Shown: positions 1-7,586, counted from the stretch's first letter. The stretch: DNA of 14,339 bases from an archaeon (GCA_016550425.1 JABXGS010000042.1:1-14339); one strand, 5' to 3'. Made by a program: numbers and translations. Notes: generated from the letters alone by a model not told the origin.

Positions 1-2108
1 TCAGCTCCAGCGTAACTACACCAATTACAAAGCATTGCAAAGATCTTGTCCTCAGGATTATGCTTTAACAATGCACGTATCTGATCCATAATCTGCGCAT
101 CCGTGAAATGCATCTGTGTTATTGCACCAGCGGGACACTCTGCGACACAGGTTCCGCATCCATGACATTTAGCAGGAGTGACAACAGCCGGTTTTCCCGG
201 TTCAGCTGATATCGCTCCATATGCGCATCGGGAAACACATATACCACATTTACCGGTTGCACTGCGACAAAGGTCAGGGTCTACCACGGCAACAATAGGT
301 TCGATTTCCCATTCATCTTGAGTGATTATTCGGAGTGCTCGTGAAGCAGCAGCGCTGCCCTGAGCAACACTTGCAGGAATGTCTTTGGGACCTTGTGCTG
401 AGCCGCAGAAGAAGACGCCTTCAGTGGCTGCGTCGACAGGTTTGAGTTTGGGGTGAGCTTCCATGTAGAAGCCGGAGGGACCAAGAGGGACATTTAGGAC
501 GCGGGCAAGTTCTTCGGTTCCTTTACTGGGAACTGCGGCGGTACTGAGGATGACTATGTCGTATTCGCGTTTAGTATGTTTGCCTGTGGCTATATCTTCG
601 GCTTGGATAAAGAGATTATGGGTTTGGGGATCTTCGGAAATGTTGGCAGGACGTCCTCGTTGGAAGCGGATACCCGCGCGACGGGCGCGTTGGTAGAATT
701 CTTCATAGTCTTTGAAGTTAGTGCGGATGTCCATGTAGTAGATTGCAATTTCAGCATCAGGGTATTTTTCATGCAAAAGAAGGGCATTCTTGATCGTGTA
801 CATGCAGCAGAAACCTGAGCAGTAGATGTTGCTTCTTTCGTCTCGGCTTCCCACACATTGGATGAAAGCGAAGCGGGATGGTTTCGTTTGATCAGAGGGA
901 CGAATTACCTTTCCTTCTGTCGGTCCTGCAGCGTTAATTAACCGTTCGAGCTCGATGGCTGTGATGACATTAGTATAGACACCATACCCATATTCGGTGA
1001 TTGGTGTGGGATCATATGGCTCGTAACCTGTTGCGACGATAATGGCCCCTATATCAAATTCATGTACCTTTTCAGTTTCATCGGGGAGAATGGCTTCCTG
1101 TCCTGCTTTGTTACAAGCATCATAACACATCATACACGCATTTGGGTTCAATCCCAGACAATGATCAGGATCAATCAGATAAGCGGCAGGTACCGCTTGT
1201 GGATAGGGAATGTAAATAGCATGGCGCCAGCCTAAGTTCGCATCAAAATTATTTGGTACAAGAACCGGGCACACATCCTGACAATCTCCACAGCTATTAC
1301 ACTTATCGACGTCCACATACCGTGGGCGCTGGGTGACCTGAACTTTGAAGTTCCCTACAAACCCTTCGACCTTGGTGACCTCAGCATTGGTGAGAAGTTC
1401 TATATTTGGATGACGTGCCGCCTCAGCCATCTTTGGACCTAGAATACAAATCGAACAATCGAGCGTCGGGAAGCACTTATCGAGGAGAGCCATGATACCT
1501 CCGATGGTTGGAGAGCGTTCAACGAGACAGACTTTGTATCCAGCATCTGCAATATCTAAGGCCGCATGAATACCTGAAACTCCGCCTCCAATAACGAGCG
1601 CTGTGTGGGTGACCGGAACTTTGAGGACTTCGAGGGGTTGGAGATGATGCGCTTTAGCGACAGCACTGGCAATAAGATCAGCTGCTTTTTCCTGGCATCC
1701 TTCGGGGTCGCTAGCGTGACACCATGTGCCTTGGTCGCGGATGTTAGCCATTTCAAAGAAAAATTGGTTTAAGCCGGCATCTTCGGTACATCGTCGAAAG
1801 GTGGGTTCATGCATACGTGGAGTGCACGCTGCCACAACGACACGGTCGAGATTTTCTTCTTTGACGATGCGTTTAATTTCTTCTTGCCCAGGGTCAGCAC
1901 AAGTGAACTTATTGACCTTTGTTGCGACGACGCCCTCCAGCTTAGCTGCGCCTTCAGCTAGGCTTTGGCAGTCAACAACGCCAGCGATGTTTCGCCCGCA
2001 CTCACAAACGAATACACCTACACGAGGTTTTTCTTCCTTTGATTCCTTGGGTTTCTTGGATTTCTTGAGTTTCTTAGATTTCTTGGCTTTTGTGATGGCG
2101 GCCACCAC
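1..2108 (-). CDS. hdrA: HdrA-type heterodisulfide reductase subunit A fused to an MvhD-like domain (3' end off window)
   Basis: HdrA is the FAD and iron-sulfur subunit of heterodisulfide reductase complexes and is the site of flavin-based electron bifurcation. The frame is open from about 2108 to the window edge (about 702 residues). Numbered from the GTG at 2108, it shows a lysine-rich tail (residues 7-27), the HdrA N-terminal domain, and an FAD Rossmann motif GGGVSG (174-179). The HdrA cysteine cluster CFPTLDCSIC lies at 212-221. An inserted ferredoxin motif has Cys270/273/276/280. Two C-terminal clusters follow, Cys614/621/624/628 and Cys648/651/654/658. The frame then runs without a stop into CNWCSYAGA (Cys694, Cys697), the start of an MvhD (hydrogenase delta subunit) domain, so this is an HdrA-MvhD fusion. 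There is no upstream ATG in frame after the TGA. Starts available are TTG 2111, GTG 2108 or GTG 2105; the choice is uncertain. Cysteine, not selenocysteine, occupies the sites that are Sec in some archaea. Function of the family is secure; the electron partner is unknown. Confidence 0.93.
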   Translation of the reverse strand, partial: MVAAITKAKKSKKLKKSKKPKESKEEKPRVGVFVCECGRNIAGVVDCQSLAEGAAKLEGVVATKVNKFTCADPGQEEIKRIVKEENLDRVVVAACTPRMHEPTFRRCTEDAGLNQFFFEMANIRDQGTWCHASDPEGCQEKAADLIASAVAKAHHLQPLEVLKVPVTHTALVIGGGVSGIHAALDIADAGYKVCLVERSPTIGGIMALLDKCFPTLDCSICILGPKMAEAARHPNIELLTNAEVTKVEGFVGNFKVQVTQRPRYVDVDKCNSCGDCQDVCPVLVPNNFDANLGWRHAIYIPYPQAVPAAYLIDPDHCLGLNPNACMMCYDACNKAGQEAILPDETEKVHEFDIGAIIVATGYEPYDPTPITEYGYGVYTNVITAIELERLINAAGPTEGKVIRPSDQTKPSRFAFIQCVGSRDERSNIYCSGFCCMYTIKNALLLHEKYPDAEIAIYYMDIRTNFKDYEEFYQRARRAGIRFQRGRPANISEDPQTHNLFIQAEDIATGKHTKREYDIVILSTAAVPSKGTEELARVLNVPLGPSGFYMEAHPKLKPVDAATEGVFFCGSAQGPKDIPASVAQGSAAASRALRIITQDEWEIEPIVAVVDPDLCRSATGKCGICVSRCAYGAISAEPGKPAVVTPAKCHGCGTCVAECPAGAITQMHFTDAQIMDQIRALLKHNPEDKIFAMLCNWCSYAGA
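2043..2087 (-). repeat. Five 9-nt direct repeats coding for a Lys-Lys-X tail
   Basis: On the plus strand five near-identical 9-base units follow one another: ttccttggg, tttcttgga, tttcttgag, tttcttaga, tttcttggc. Read on the minus strand inside hdrA they encode Lys-rich triplets of the KKS/KKL/KKS/KKP type between the start codon and the first HdrA domain. The period of 9 keeps the reading frame, so the repeat looks like slippage-expanded coding sequence rather than a regulatory element. Confidence 0.75.
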
Positions 2109-2137
2109 CAATTCTCAAGGAATTCACTCCCCTGGTG

Positions 2138-2151
2138 CTTTATATTTTTGC
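2138..2151 (-). promoter_or_regulatory. Candidate BRE/TATA box for hdrA
   Basis: The minus strand reads GCAAAAATATAAAG, an A-rich element followed by a TATA box, centred near 2144. An archaeal start site about 26 nt downstream would fall near 2118. That leaves only about 10 nt of leader before the GTG/TTG cluster at 2105-2111 and supports a start there. It lies in the roughly 200-bp gap between the GTPase gene and hdrA. Motif-based only. Confidence 0.4.
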
Positions 2152-2309
2152 AACTTGCATTAGCGTGTTGCTAAAACAGAGTAAAAAGTTATCAAAAGTG
2201 TTCAGAATCTTTGTCACTTCTACCTTCATGATGATTTAGATTCAACATCAAAGTAAGGAGTACAAAGCCCAATGAGATTTCCTGAACTTTTTTGGTGAAT
2301 AAAGGAGTC

Positions 2310-2861
2310 TTAGAAAGCCATACCTGCAGCTTCGCGGGTAGGATAACGTTCAGCAAGAATTTGTGTTACTGCTTCAAAAACCTCTTGAACTCCATACCCA
2401 TCTTTAGCAGAAGCTTCAATAAAAGGAGCATTATAATGCGCCGCGTATTCGATTCCTTCTTGTAATGTAACCAAAGGCTGAGTCGATCGCAGAGTTTCGC
2501 GTAAATCGCATTTATTCCCAACTATAATTACTGGACAACCGGGGACAGATTCAAAGAGACTAGTGATCCAATCGTTTAGTCGTTCCATAGTATATCGACT
2601 TGAAATGTCAAAGACCGCAATAGCTAATTTTGCTCCTCGAAAATAGGAAATAGCAAGGTCCCGAAATCGAATCTGCCCACCCAAATCCCAGATTTGAAGT
2701 GTTGCAGCCCAACCATCTTGCTGTACGTTTTTGGCTGCAAAGTCAACGCCAATTGTAAGCTTCATGCTTTCATCAAAGGTGTTCCAAGTATATCGCTTAA
2801 GGAGACTGGTTTTGCCGACTCCACCCTCACCTATTAGAACAACCTTGAGTATCCCGATCAC
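2310..2861 (-). CDS. Ras/Rab/Arf-like small GTPase
   Basis: A 183-residue single-domain small GTPase with all five G motifs: P-loop GEGGVGKT (11-18), switch I Thr36 in LTIGVDF, Walker B/G3 WDLGGQ (58-63), G4 NKCD (116-119) and G5 EASAK (149-153). Switch I looks Rab-like (TIGVDF), while the GG in the G3 motif is more usual in Arf-type proteins, so it does not fit one eukaryotic subfamily. There is no C-terminal cysteine for prenylation and no N-terminal myristoylation Gly2; the chain ends in GMAF, so membrane attachment, if any, is by another route. The start codon is GTG, with AGAGG about 8 nt upstream. It lies 78 bp downstream of the aminotransferase gene. Typical of the expanded GTPase sets of Asgard archaea; the cellular role cannot be told from sequence. 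Confidence 0.93.
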   Translation of the reverse strand: MIGILKVVLIGEGGVGKTSLLKRYTWNTFDESMKLTIGVDFAAKNVQQDGWAATLQIWDLGGQIRFRDLAISYFRGAKLAIAVFDISSRYTMERLNDWITSLFESVPGCPVIIVGNKCDLRETLRSTQPLVTLQEGIEYAAHYNAPFIEASAKDGYGVQEVFEAVTQILAERYPTREAAGMAF

Positions 2862-2939
2862 TTTTGCAGCCTCTTAGTACTATGCTATACTGGTTTGGTT
2901 TTAACCTTTTAGAATCCTGTGGCGAGAACTGATTTTTCA

Positions 2940-4316
2940 TTACAAAATCGTTAATTCTTTTAATGCAGTGTGGAGCGAGTCCTCGAATACATCCACGGCC
3001 TGATCTGCTTGTTCCTGAGAAATGGTTAAAGGAGGTTTTATTTTCACCACATTTCGTTGGAAGGTCATATGCCGCATAAACGGCATACTCAAATCGAATA
3101 TAACACCACGTTTCAAACCTTCTCGCACAATAGCATCCGCAAGGGAATTCGCTGGATCTTTATTATCTCGATTCTTCACGATTTCAATACCAATGAAAAG
3201 TCCTGGACCACGAACATCCCCAATATGGTTGCTTCGTTCTTGAATTTCGAGAAGCCGTTTGGTAATGTATGTACCCATTTGCTCAGATCGCTTGGGTAAA
3301 TCCAACCGTTGGATGACTTCAATGTTAATCAGACCTGCTGCCATCAATAGTGGACTACTACCGAAGGTACTATGTTCTTCTGCTGGAGTGAACCCCCCAT
3401 ATTTCTCATCAGCTAAAGTTGCCCCAAGAGGAAATCCACCGCCTAAGGCCTTTGTGAGAGCCATCAAATCAGGAGTTACTCCATAAATTTCCGAAGCAAA
3501 CATTTTACCAACACGACCGAAGGCTGTTTGAGATTCATCAAATATGAGTGATATATTCATGTCAGTACAGAGTTGTCGAAGACCCTCGATGTAACGTTGA
3601 GGCGCAGGAACTTGTCCTCCAGGCCCTTGCATCGGTTCAATGATAACTCCCGTGACTGGAGCGTTCGTCCCATACATAACAAGATTCTGCAGATACTGTA
3701 AACATTCAAGATCACAATCTTTTGGATTTTGATTCCCACGACATCGATAGCAATAGGGATAGGGGGCTTTTACAAAATGCTGTAATCCAAAATTGGGAAT
3801 CCGTATCAACGGATTGGGCATCCAGTTACTTGCTGAAATTGTCGCTAAAGTGGCTCCATGATATCCAAGCCAATGCGTAACGAAAAGGGAAGAACCAGGC
3901 TTATGGATCATAGACAATTTCATCGCTGCTTCAATGGCAGATGAGCCTCCCTGATTCTGGATTGAGACTTTCTTGAGCCTACCTGGCGCTATTTGGCTAA
4001 GTTTATTCACGAGTTTAATACGGGGCACAGTCGGGTATCCATATCGGACATGGGTCAAGCGTTCCGCTTGGAATTGGGCTGCAAAAATAATGTCGGGGTG
4101 GACATATCCGACATTTAGGGTCCAGGCCTGACTTGTGCAATCGAGGTACTCATTACCTTCGCTATCTCTAACAACTGCGCCTCCAGGGATTCCCTGTGTA
4201 AGTAGAATTTCCTTTAAGGGTGTCAAGATATGTTCGTTACATTCTTCGATTTCTTGTGTAGTAACTTTGGTGAGCATGTTGACAATTTCTTCTTCTGTCA
4301 AGACTTTGGGTTTCAT
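2940..4316 (-). CDS. Class-III PLP-dependent aminotransferase
   Basis: A 458-residue fold-type I PLP enzyme of the class-III (acetylornithine/ornithine/4-aminobutyrate aminotransferase) family. Visible motifs are the cofactor-phosphate loop GGSSAIEAA (123-131), the YHG stacking region (152-154), IIEPMQGPGG (225-234), the cofactor Asp260 in FDESQTAFGR, and the Schiff-base Lys289 in TKALGGGFPLG. Length is normal for the family. A short insertion with Cys189, Cys192, Cys201 and Cys205 (pattern CYRC...CDLEC) follows the first half of the large domain. Related inserts occur, as far as I recall, in archaeal 4-aminobutyrate/2,2-dialkylglycine-type relatives. ESQTAFGR in place of the common E(V/I)QTGFGR is a small variation. 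An ATG start is preceded by GGTGGA about 6 nt upstream. The substrate is not decidable; ornithine, lysine, 4-aminobutyrate, dialkylglycine or racemase activity are all possible. Confidence 0.92.
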   Translation of the reverse strand: MKPKVLTEEEIVNMLTKVTTQEIEECNEHILTPLKEILLTQGIPGGAVVRDSEGNEYLDCTSQAWTLNVGYVHPDIIFAAQFQAERLTHVRYGYPTVPRIKLVNKLSQIAPGRLKKVSIQNQGGSSAIEAAMKLSMIHKPGSSLFVTHWLGYHGATLATISASNWMPNPLIRIPNFGLQHFVKAPYPYCYRCRGNQNPKDCDLECLQYLQNLVMYGTNAPVTGVIIEPMQGPGGQVPAPQRYIEGLRQLCTDMNISLIFDESQTAFGRVGKMFASEIYGVTPDLMALTKALGGGFPLGATLADEKYGGFTPAEEHSTFGSSPLLMAAGLINIEVIQRLDLPKRSEQMGTYITKRLLEIQERSNHIGDVRGPGLFIGIEIVKNRDNKDPANSLADAIVREGLKRGVIFDLSMPFMRHMTFQRNVVKIKPPLTISQEQADQAVDVFEDSLHTALKELTIL

Positions 4317-4371
4317 AGGGTTCCACCAGCACCTCTTATGTGGATATCAAGTTGAAAAGACTGTGCATTGT

Positions 4372-4379
4372 AAAAAAAA
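4372..4379 (-). terminator. Oligo-T terminator after the MglA-like gene
   Basis: Eight consecutive T on the minus strand lie 14 nt after the stop of the MglA-like GTPase gene and before the aminotransferase gene. Archaeal RNA polymerase terminates at T-runs without needing a hairpin, so this may end the roadblock/GTPase transcript and separate it from the aminotransferase. Motif-based. Confidence 0.45.
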
Positions 4380-4393
4380 GGAAAGCAAAAGGA

Positions 4394-4948
4394 TTATTGG
4401 AAGATTTGTCGGAGGATAGTGGAAAAGGACCTGGATACATTCACTCCTTCAGTGGCGATCGTTGGATAGATGTGAATCCCATTGCTTAGGTTAAGTGCCT
4501 CTGTGATATGGTGACGACTGATGGCATTAGGCATATCTGATTTGTTCAGCATAACCACAACAGGAAGGGCTTGACCAAGTTTGTTGCCAAAGAACTGCTG
4601 AAGCTCGTCCCACGATCGAATATTATCGGGGAGCAAGTGAGATTGACCGTCAACCACAAAGACAATTCCATCGGTTCCTGCAAGCACTGTTGAACGGGTT
4701 TCTGCATAATAGTCTTGACCAGTAGCAGACCATATGTAGAGTCGAAGAGCCCAGTCATTCCGTGTTAATTCCAGAGAACCGAAATCAAAGAATAAAGTTC
4801 GACCGGTAGTTGTTTCAATAGATTCAATTTTCTCGGATTGACCGAGCGCACCAAAGAGAGCGCGTATGCTGGTGGTTTTCCCGCTCATGGCGGGTCCGTA
4901 GTAGACAATTTTTGATTGAATAACTTTGCTACTCCAGTCGATGAGCAT
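4394..4948 (-). CDS. MglA-like small GTPase
   Basis: A 184-residue GTPase whose motifs match the bacterial MglA branch better than the Ras branch. It has KIVYYGPAMSGKT (P-loop 18-25), the switch I block TTTGRTLFFDFG (46-57), and a G3 motif WSATGQD (73-79) in which the usual Walker B Asp is absent, as in MglA (TVPGQ). GIVFVVDGQS (94-103) and NKSDMP (135-140) follow. G5 is TIATEG (163-168). MglA proteins switch between GDP and GTP states and set polarity or membrane position in bacteria under control of the roadblock protein MglB. Here the upstream gene, 6 bp away on the same strand, is a roadblock protein, so the pair most likely forms a regulator-switch unit. No lipid anchor or membrane segment is seen. 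ATG start. Family assignment is firm; process unknown. Confidence 0.88.
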   Translation of the reverse strand: MLIDWSSKVIQSKIVYYGPAMSGKTTSIRALFGALGQSEKIESIETTTGRTLFFDFGSLELTRNDWALRLYIWSATGQDYYAETRSTVLAGTDGIVFVVDGQSHLLPDNIRSWDELQQFFGNKLGQALPVVVMLNKSDMPNAISRHHITEALNLSNGIHIYPTIATEGVNVSRSFSTILRQIFQ

Positions 4949-4954
4949 GTCCTA

Positions 4955-5917
4955 TCAACCCGATAAAGTTGAGGTTTGGAAGGATGAGAACAACCCATTC
5001 AGAAAGCGATTCATTGGTTGCTTCAGCGATGTCTGGTCAATGACGTGTGAAGCCTGTTGTAATGTCTCTTCGATACGAGCAGTATAGGTGGGAATAAGGA
5101 GACGGAGGTACCCGAGACGATAGTTTCTCTTCTGGAGTGTTGTGCTGAAAATGCTTGTTCCCGTATTATAGATGAAGTGGTGTTGTAGTCCAAGATCAAC
5201 CATCACTTGATTGATTACTGTTCGTTTAGTAATCCAAGCGACTTTCCGACAAGTATCATACAGAGCAAAGGTAAACGCGCTCATACCACTTGTTGAAGGA
5301 CTCATATGATTTTTTGGAGCAATCGGGTATCCACCATGAAGAGAAATGAAAGTGGGATGGGCGCCACCCAAGAGGTTGGTAAAATCCGCCAACAATGCTC
5401 GAAGCTTCATGACCATGGGTGCGGTGAGGATAAGAGAGAGGGAACGAATGGATGGACTTGACGAATGGATTGGCTTCTCCTGTGCTTTAAACCGATTCAG
5501 GATGGAAGCTTCTTGTCTATTGGAATAACTTCGAAGCGGAGGGAGTGTACCCGCTTGAAAAAGAAGGGGACTGATATTTGGAGTGCACTGTTGCAGGGAT
5601 TGAAGGATGACACCCAAATTCGCTTGAGTCCGGGTGGTAAGCGATAGAAAATAGTCTTCATTTTCGGGAAAAGCCACAACAAGAAATTTTACTTGATCTC
5701 CTTCAACTAACACATAGTTGAGTGTACGATGAAGCCGACGGGCCACAGCATAAATGGCTGAGGCTGCAGCGGAGATTCCAAAGATTTCATCAGGTGAAAG
5801 CCATACTCCAGCACTGGCTATTGGATAACCATCACGTTGAGCAAGAAAACTATTATCAACCCCTTTGATACTGCGAAGATGCTCCAATTCTAATTGAATT
5901 CGGGAATCAGCGTCCAA
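4955..5917 (-). CDS. Tandem roadblock/LC7-domain protein (MglB-like)
   Basis: A 320-residue protein. Residues 6-111 are a recognisable roadblock/LC7 domain: an N-terminal helix, LAQRDGYPIASAG (26-37), the helix FGISAAASAIYAVARRL (46-62), YVLVEGDQVKFLVVAFPEN (68-86), and a closing helix with LGVILQSLQ (101-109). Residues about 168-290 repeat the same order: LRALLADFTNLLGG, then ISLHGGYPIA (191-200) aligning with RDGYPIAS, then SGMSAFTFALYDTCRKV (210-226) aligning with FGISAAASAIYAVARRL, then strands and a terminal helix. A polar linker (112-167) joins them. Roadblock proteins bind and regulate small GTPases; MglB acts as a dimer on MglA. The next gene is an MglA-like GTPase 6 bp downstream. 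The start is TTG with GGAG about 12 nt upstream; no better start is visible. The second domain is my own alignment by eye and is less certain than the first. Confidence 0.85.
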   Translation of the reverse strand: MDADSRIQLELEHLRSIKGVDNSFLAQRDGYPIASAGVWLSPDEIFGISAAASAIYAVARRLHRTLNYVLVEGDQVKFLVVAFPENEDYFLSLTTRTQANLGVILQSLQQCTPNISPLLFQAGTLPPLRSYSNRQEASILNRFKAQEKPIHSSSPSIRSLSLILTAPMVMKLRALLADFTNLLGGAHPTFISLHGGYPIAPKNHMSPSTSGMSAFTFALYDTCRKVAWITKRTVINQVMVDLGLQHHFIYNTGTSIFSTTLQKRNYRLGYLRLLIPTYTARIEETLQQASHVIDQTSLKQPMNRFLNGLFSSFQTSTLSG

Positions 5918-6009
5918 GAGCCTAGTCTCCGTTGGTCAGCCACTGATGAACTCCCCAGACTACCCTACTTAAAGCGCCAAAACCACACCAAAGAAATGCC
6001 CAAAAAATA

Positions 6010-6019
6010 CCCTATAAAC
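6010..6019 (+). promoter_or_regulatory. Candidate TATA box for the nitrilase-family gene
   Basis: The sequence ccctataaac, preceded by an A-rich stretch, lies in the 140-bp gap between the divergent roadblock and nitrilase genes. A start site about 26 nt downstream, near 6041, would give a leader of about 17 nt to the ATG at 6058. Motif-based only. Confidence 0.35.
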
Positions 6020-6057
6020 GGGAATTCTTTGCGTTCCTGACATAAGTTGAAGTAGGA

Positions 6058-6906
6058 ATGCTGAAATATGCTTATTGTGAAGAGCAATTACCGAGTGTGA
6101 ACAGAGTGAAGGTGGCAGCAGCACAGATGCATCCACGATTTGCACAACCGGAAAAAAATCGCACCCTCCTCCAGCACTATTGCCAAAAAGCTGCGATTCA
6201 GGAAGTCGAGTTAGTTGTCTTTCCAGAGTTGTGTGCAACTGGCTATAATTTCACTTCAAAGAAGCAGGTGCATTCCTTAGCTGAGGAAGTTCCCGATGGA
6301 GAAACATCCAAGTTGTGGATTAGATTAGCACAAGAATACCAGATGACGATTGTTGGAGGGATAGCAGAACTTGGACTGGATAATAACGTGTATAATTCTG
6401 CAGTCATTGTGGGCCCCAAAGGCTATTTGGGAGTATATCGTAAAATACATCTTTTCGCTCGTGAAAAAGAGTGGTTTTATCCAGGAGATGACCCTCCGAG
6501 AGTATGGAAAATCCCCACTGCAAACCTCGGAGTGTTGATTTGTTTTGATTGGGCATTCCCTGAAGTAGCACGAATTCTGATGTTAGAGGGCTGTGAGGTG
6601 TTGTGTTTGCCTGCCAATCTGGTCCTGCCTTACGCGCAGAAGACAATGATTGCACGAAGCATTGAAAATCGGATTTTCACTATTTTAGCAAATCGTATTG
6701 GTTCCGAGAGGACCCTCACCTTTACTGGACGGAGCCAGATTACTAACCCGCAGGGTCAGATTATTTCACGGAGCGGAACGAAGAGAACTGGACTTATAAT
6801 CGCGGAAATTGATCCTAAACAGGCTCGAGACAAATTTCTCACTAAAACAAACCACATCATTCAGGATCGACGTGTTGAGCTGTATAAACGGCTCTTACAG
6901 GTTTGA
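6058..6906 (+). CDS. Carbon-nitrogen hydrolase (nitrilase superfamily), PH0642-like
   Basis: A 282-residue member of the nitrilase/omega-amidase superfamily, which hydrolyses C-N bonds of amides, carbamoyl groups or nitriles with a Glu-Lys-Cys triad. The triad is visible: Glu57 in FPELCATGY, Lys129 in YRKIHLF, and Cys162 in ICFDWAFPE. The whole chain resembles the Pyrococcus horikoshii protein PH0642, including TGYNF, YNSAVIVGP, RKIHLF.RE, PANLV.PYA and the C-terminal DRR motif. ATG at 6058 is the listed start, but the family usually begins just before VKVAAAQM. GTG at 6097 or 6109 would remove 13-17 extra N-terminal residues; no ribosome-binding site clearly decides. It is transcribed divergently from the roadblock gene and converges on the next gene with a 17-bp gap. 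Substrate unknown; amidase or nitrilase activity are both possible. Confidence 0.92.
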   Translation: MLKYAYCEEQLPSVNRVKVAAAQMHPRFAQPEKNRTLLQHYCQKAAIQEVELVVFPELCATGYNFTSKKQVHSLAEEVPDGETSKLWIRLAQEYQMTIVGGIAELGLDNNVYNSAVIVGPKGYLGVYRKIHLFAREKEWFYPGDDPPRVWKIPTANLGVLICFDWAFPEVARILMLEGCEVLCLPANLVLPYAQKTMIARSIENRIFTILANRIGSERTLTFTGRSQITNPQGQIISRSGTKRTGLIIAEIDPKQARDKFLTKTNHIIQDRRVELYKRLLQV

Positions 6907-6923
6907 CCGGCTGACGTACCGAT

Positions 6924-7580
6924 TCATATCAGTGTGAAGGATTCGCCTGCTTTCAAAGCAATTGAGTGGATATCCGTTTCTTTTTGTCCGAGCTGCCCCA
7001 GAAATTGTTTGGTTTGAGTAGAAGACCCGCTGATTGGTAATACATACCGGGGATGAATCGCAAGGGTTGTTTCAACTGCGGCAACGGGTGAAAAGGTTCC
7101 CCGTTTCTTACCCGCCACTGAGACACAAAGCAAATCGGGTTCTGAATTTGAAAGCGGTCCTAATTCATTTGCATGTCCTAAATGTAGAACTGACCCCTGA
7201 TTGCTTTTCACCAAGAATGCGGTATTTTTTGGTGCAAGAAACCCGCCACGACGCAAAGGATATCCAATGATTTGGATATTAGCACCAATATCGAGTGGTT
7301 TGCTTGTATCAATTTCAAAGAGGTCATAGCTATAGATGCCTTCTTGTCGCGCTTGATGACACACGGCGCTATTTCCAACCAGAATGCTTCCTTTGTCATT
7401 TGCAAAATCTACAGCATTTCCAAAATGTTCAATCGGTGTTTGGGTGACAAGGAGATAGGAAGCTTGGACCGTCCCGATGTCGATCAGTGGAACCCCTTCA
7501 ATGATTCCTGGGTCAAAAAGAATGTGCTTCTCAAAATTAACTAAAATCGCTGCGTACCCAAAATAAGTGAAAGAGAACAT
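6924..7580 (-). CDS. Metallo-beta-lactamase-fold protein (UlaG-like) lacking metal ligands
   Basis: A 218-residue protein with the UlaG-type metallo-beta-lactamase layout: FTYFGYAAILV (4-14), ILFDPGI (20-26), a motif-2 region at LLVTQTPIEHFGNA (43-56), LHLGHANELG (132-141), and a C-terminal EPDLLCVSVAG...HPRYVLPISGS. In active relatives motif 2 is THxHxDH; here it is TQTPIEH, keeping only the last His (His52). The downstream GDT aspartate and the IPMHYG histidine are also replaced (HAN and PISGS). Metal-dependent hydrolysis is therefore unlikely and the protein may be a binding or structural pseudoenzyme. A longer frame begins at GTG 7592, but ATG 7580 has AGAGGGTGAG 7 nt upstream, a strong ribosome-binding site, so I prefer it. 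Confidence 0.8.
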   Translation of the reverse strand: MFSFTYFGYAAILVNFEKHILFDPGIIEGVPLIDIGTVQASYLLVTQTPIEHFGNAVDFANDKGSILVGNSAVCHQARQEGIYSYDLFEIDTSKPLDIGANIQIIGYPLRRGGFLAPKNTAFLVKSNQGSVLHLGHANELGPLSNSEPDLLCVSVAGKKRGTFSPVAAVETTLAIHPRYVLPISGSSTQTKQFLGQLGQKETDIHSIALKAGESFTLI

Positions 7581-7586
7581 TTGGAG

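Noticed and set aside
590..856. Overlapping 80-90-codon frames on both strands
   Set aside because: Both are out of frame with hdrA, whose frame is continuous and motif-rich through this region.
1726..2163. 145-codon plus-strand frame with Phe/Leu-rich repeats
   Set aside because: It lies antisense to hdrA; the repeats are the reverse complement of the Lys-rich coding repeat, and the protein has no recognisable domain.
3557..3739. 60-codon minus frame inside the aminotransferase gene
   Set aside because: Same strand but out of frame with a full-length, motif-complete aminotransferase; a shadow frame.
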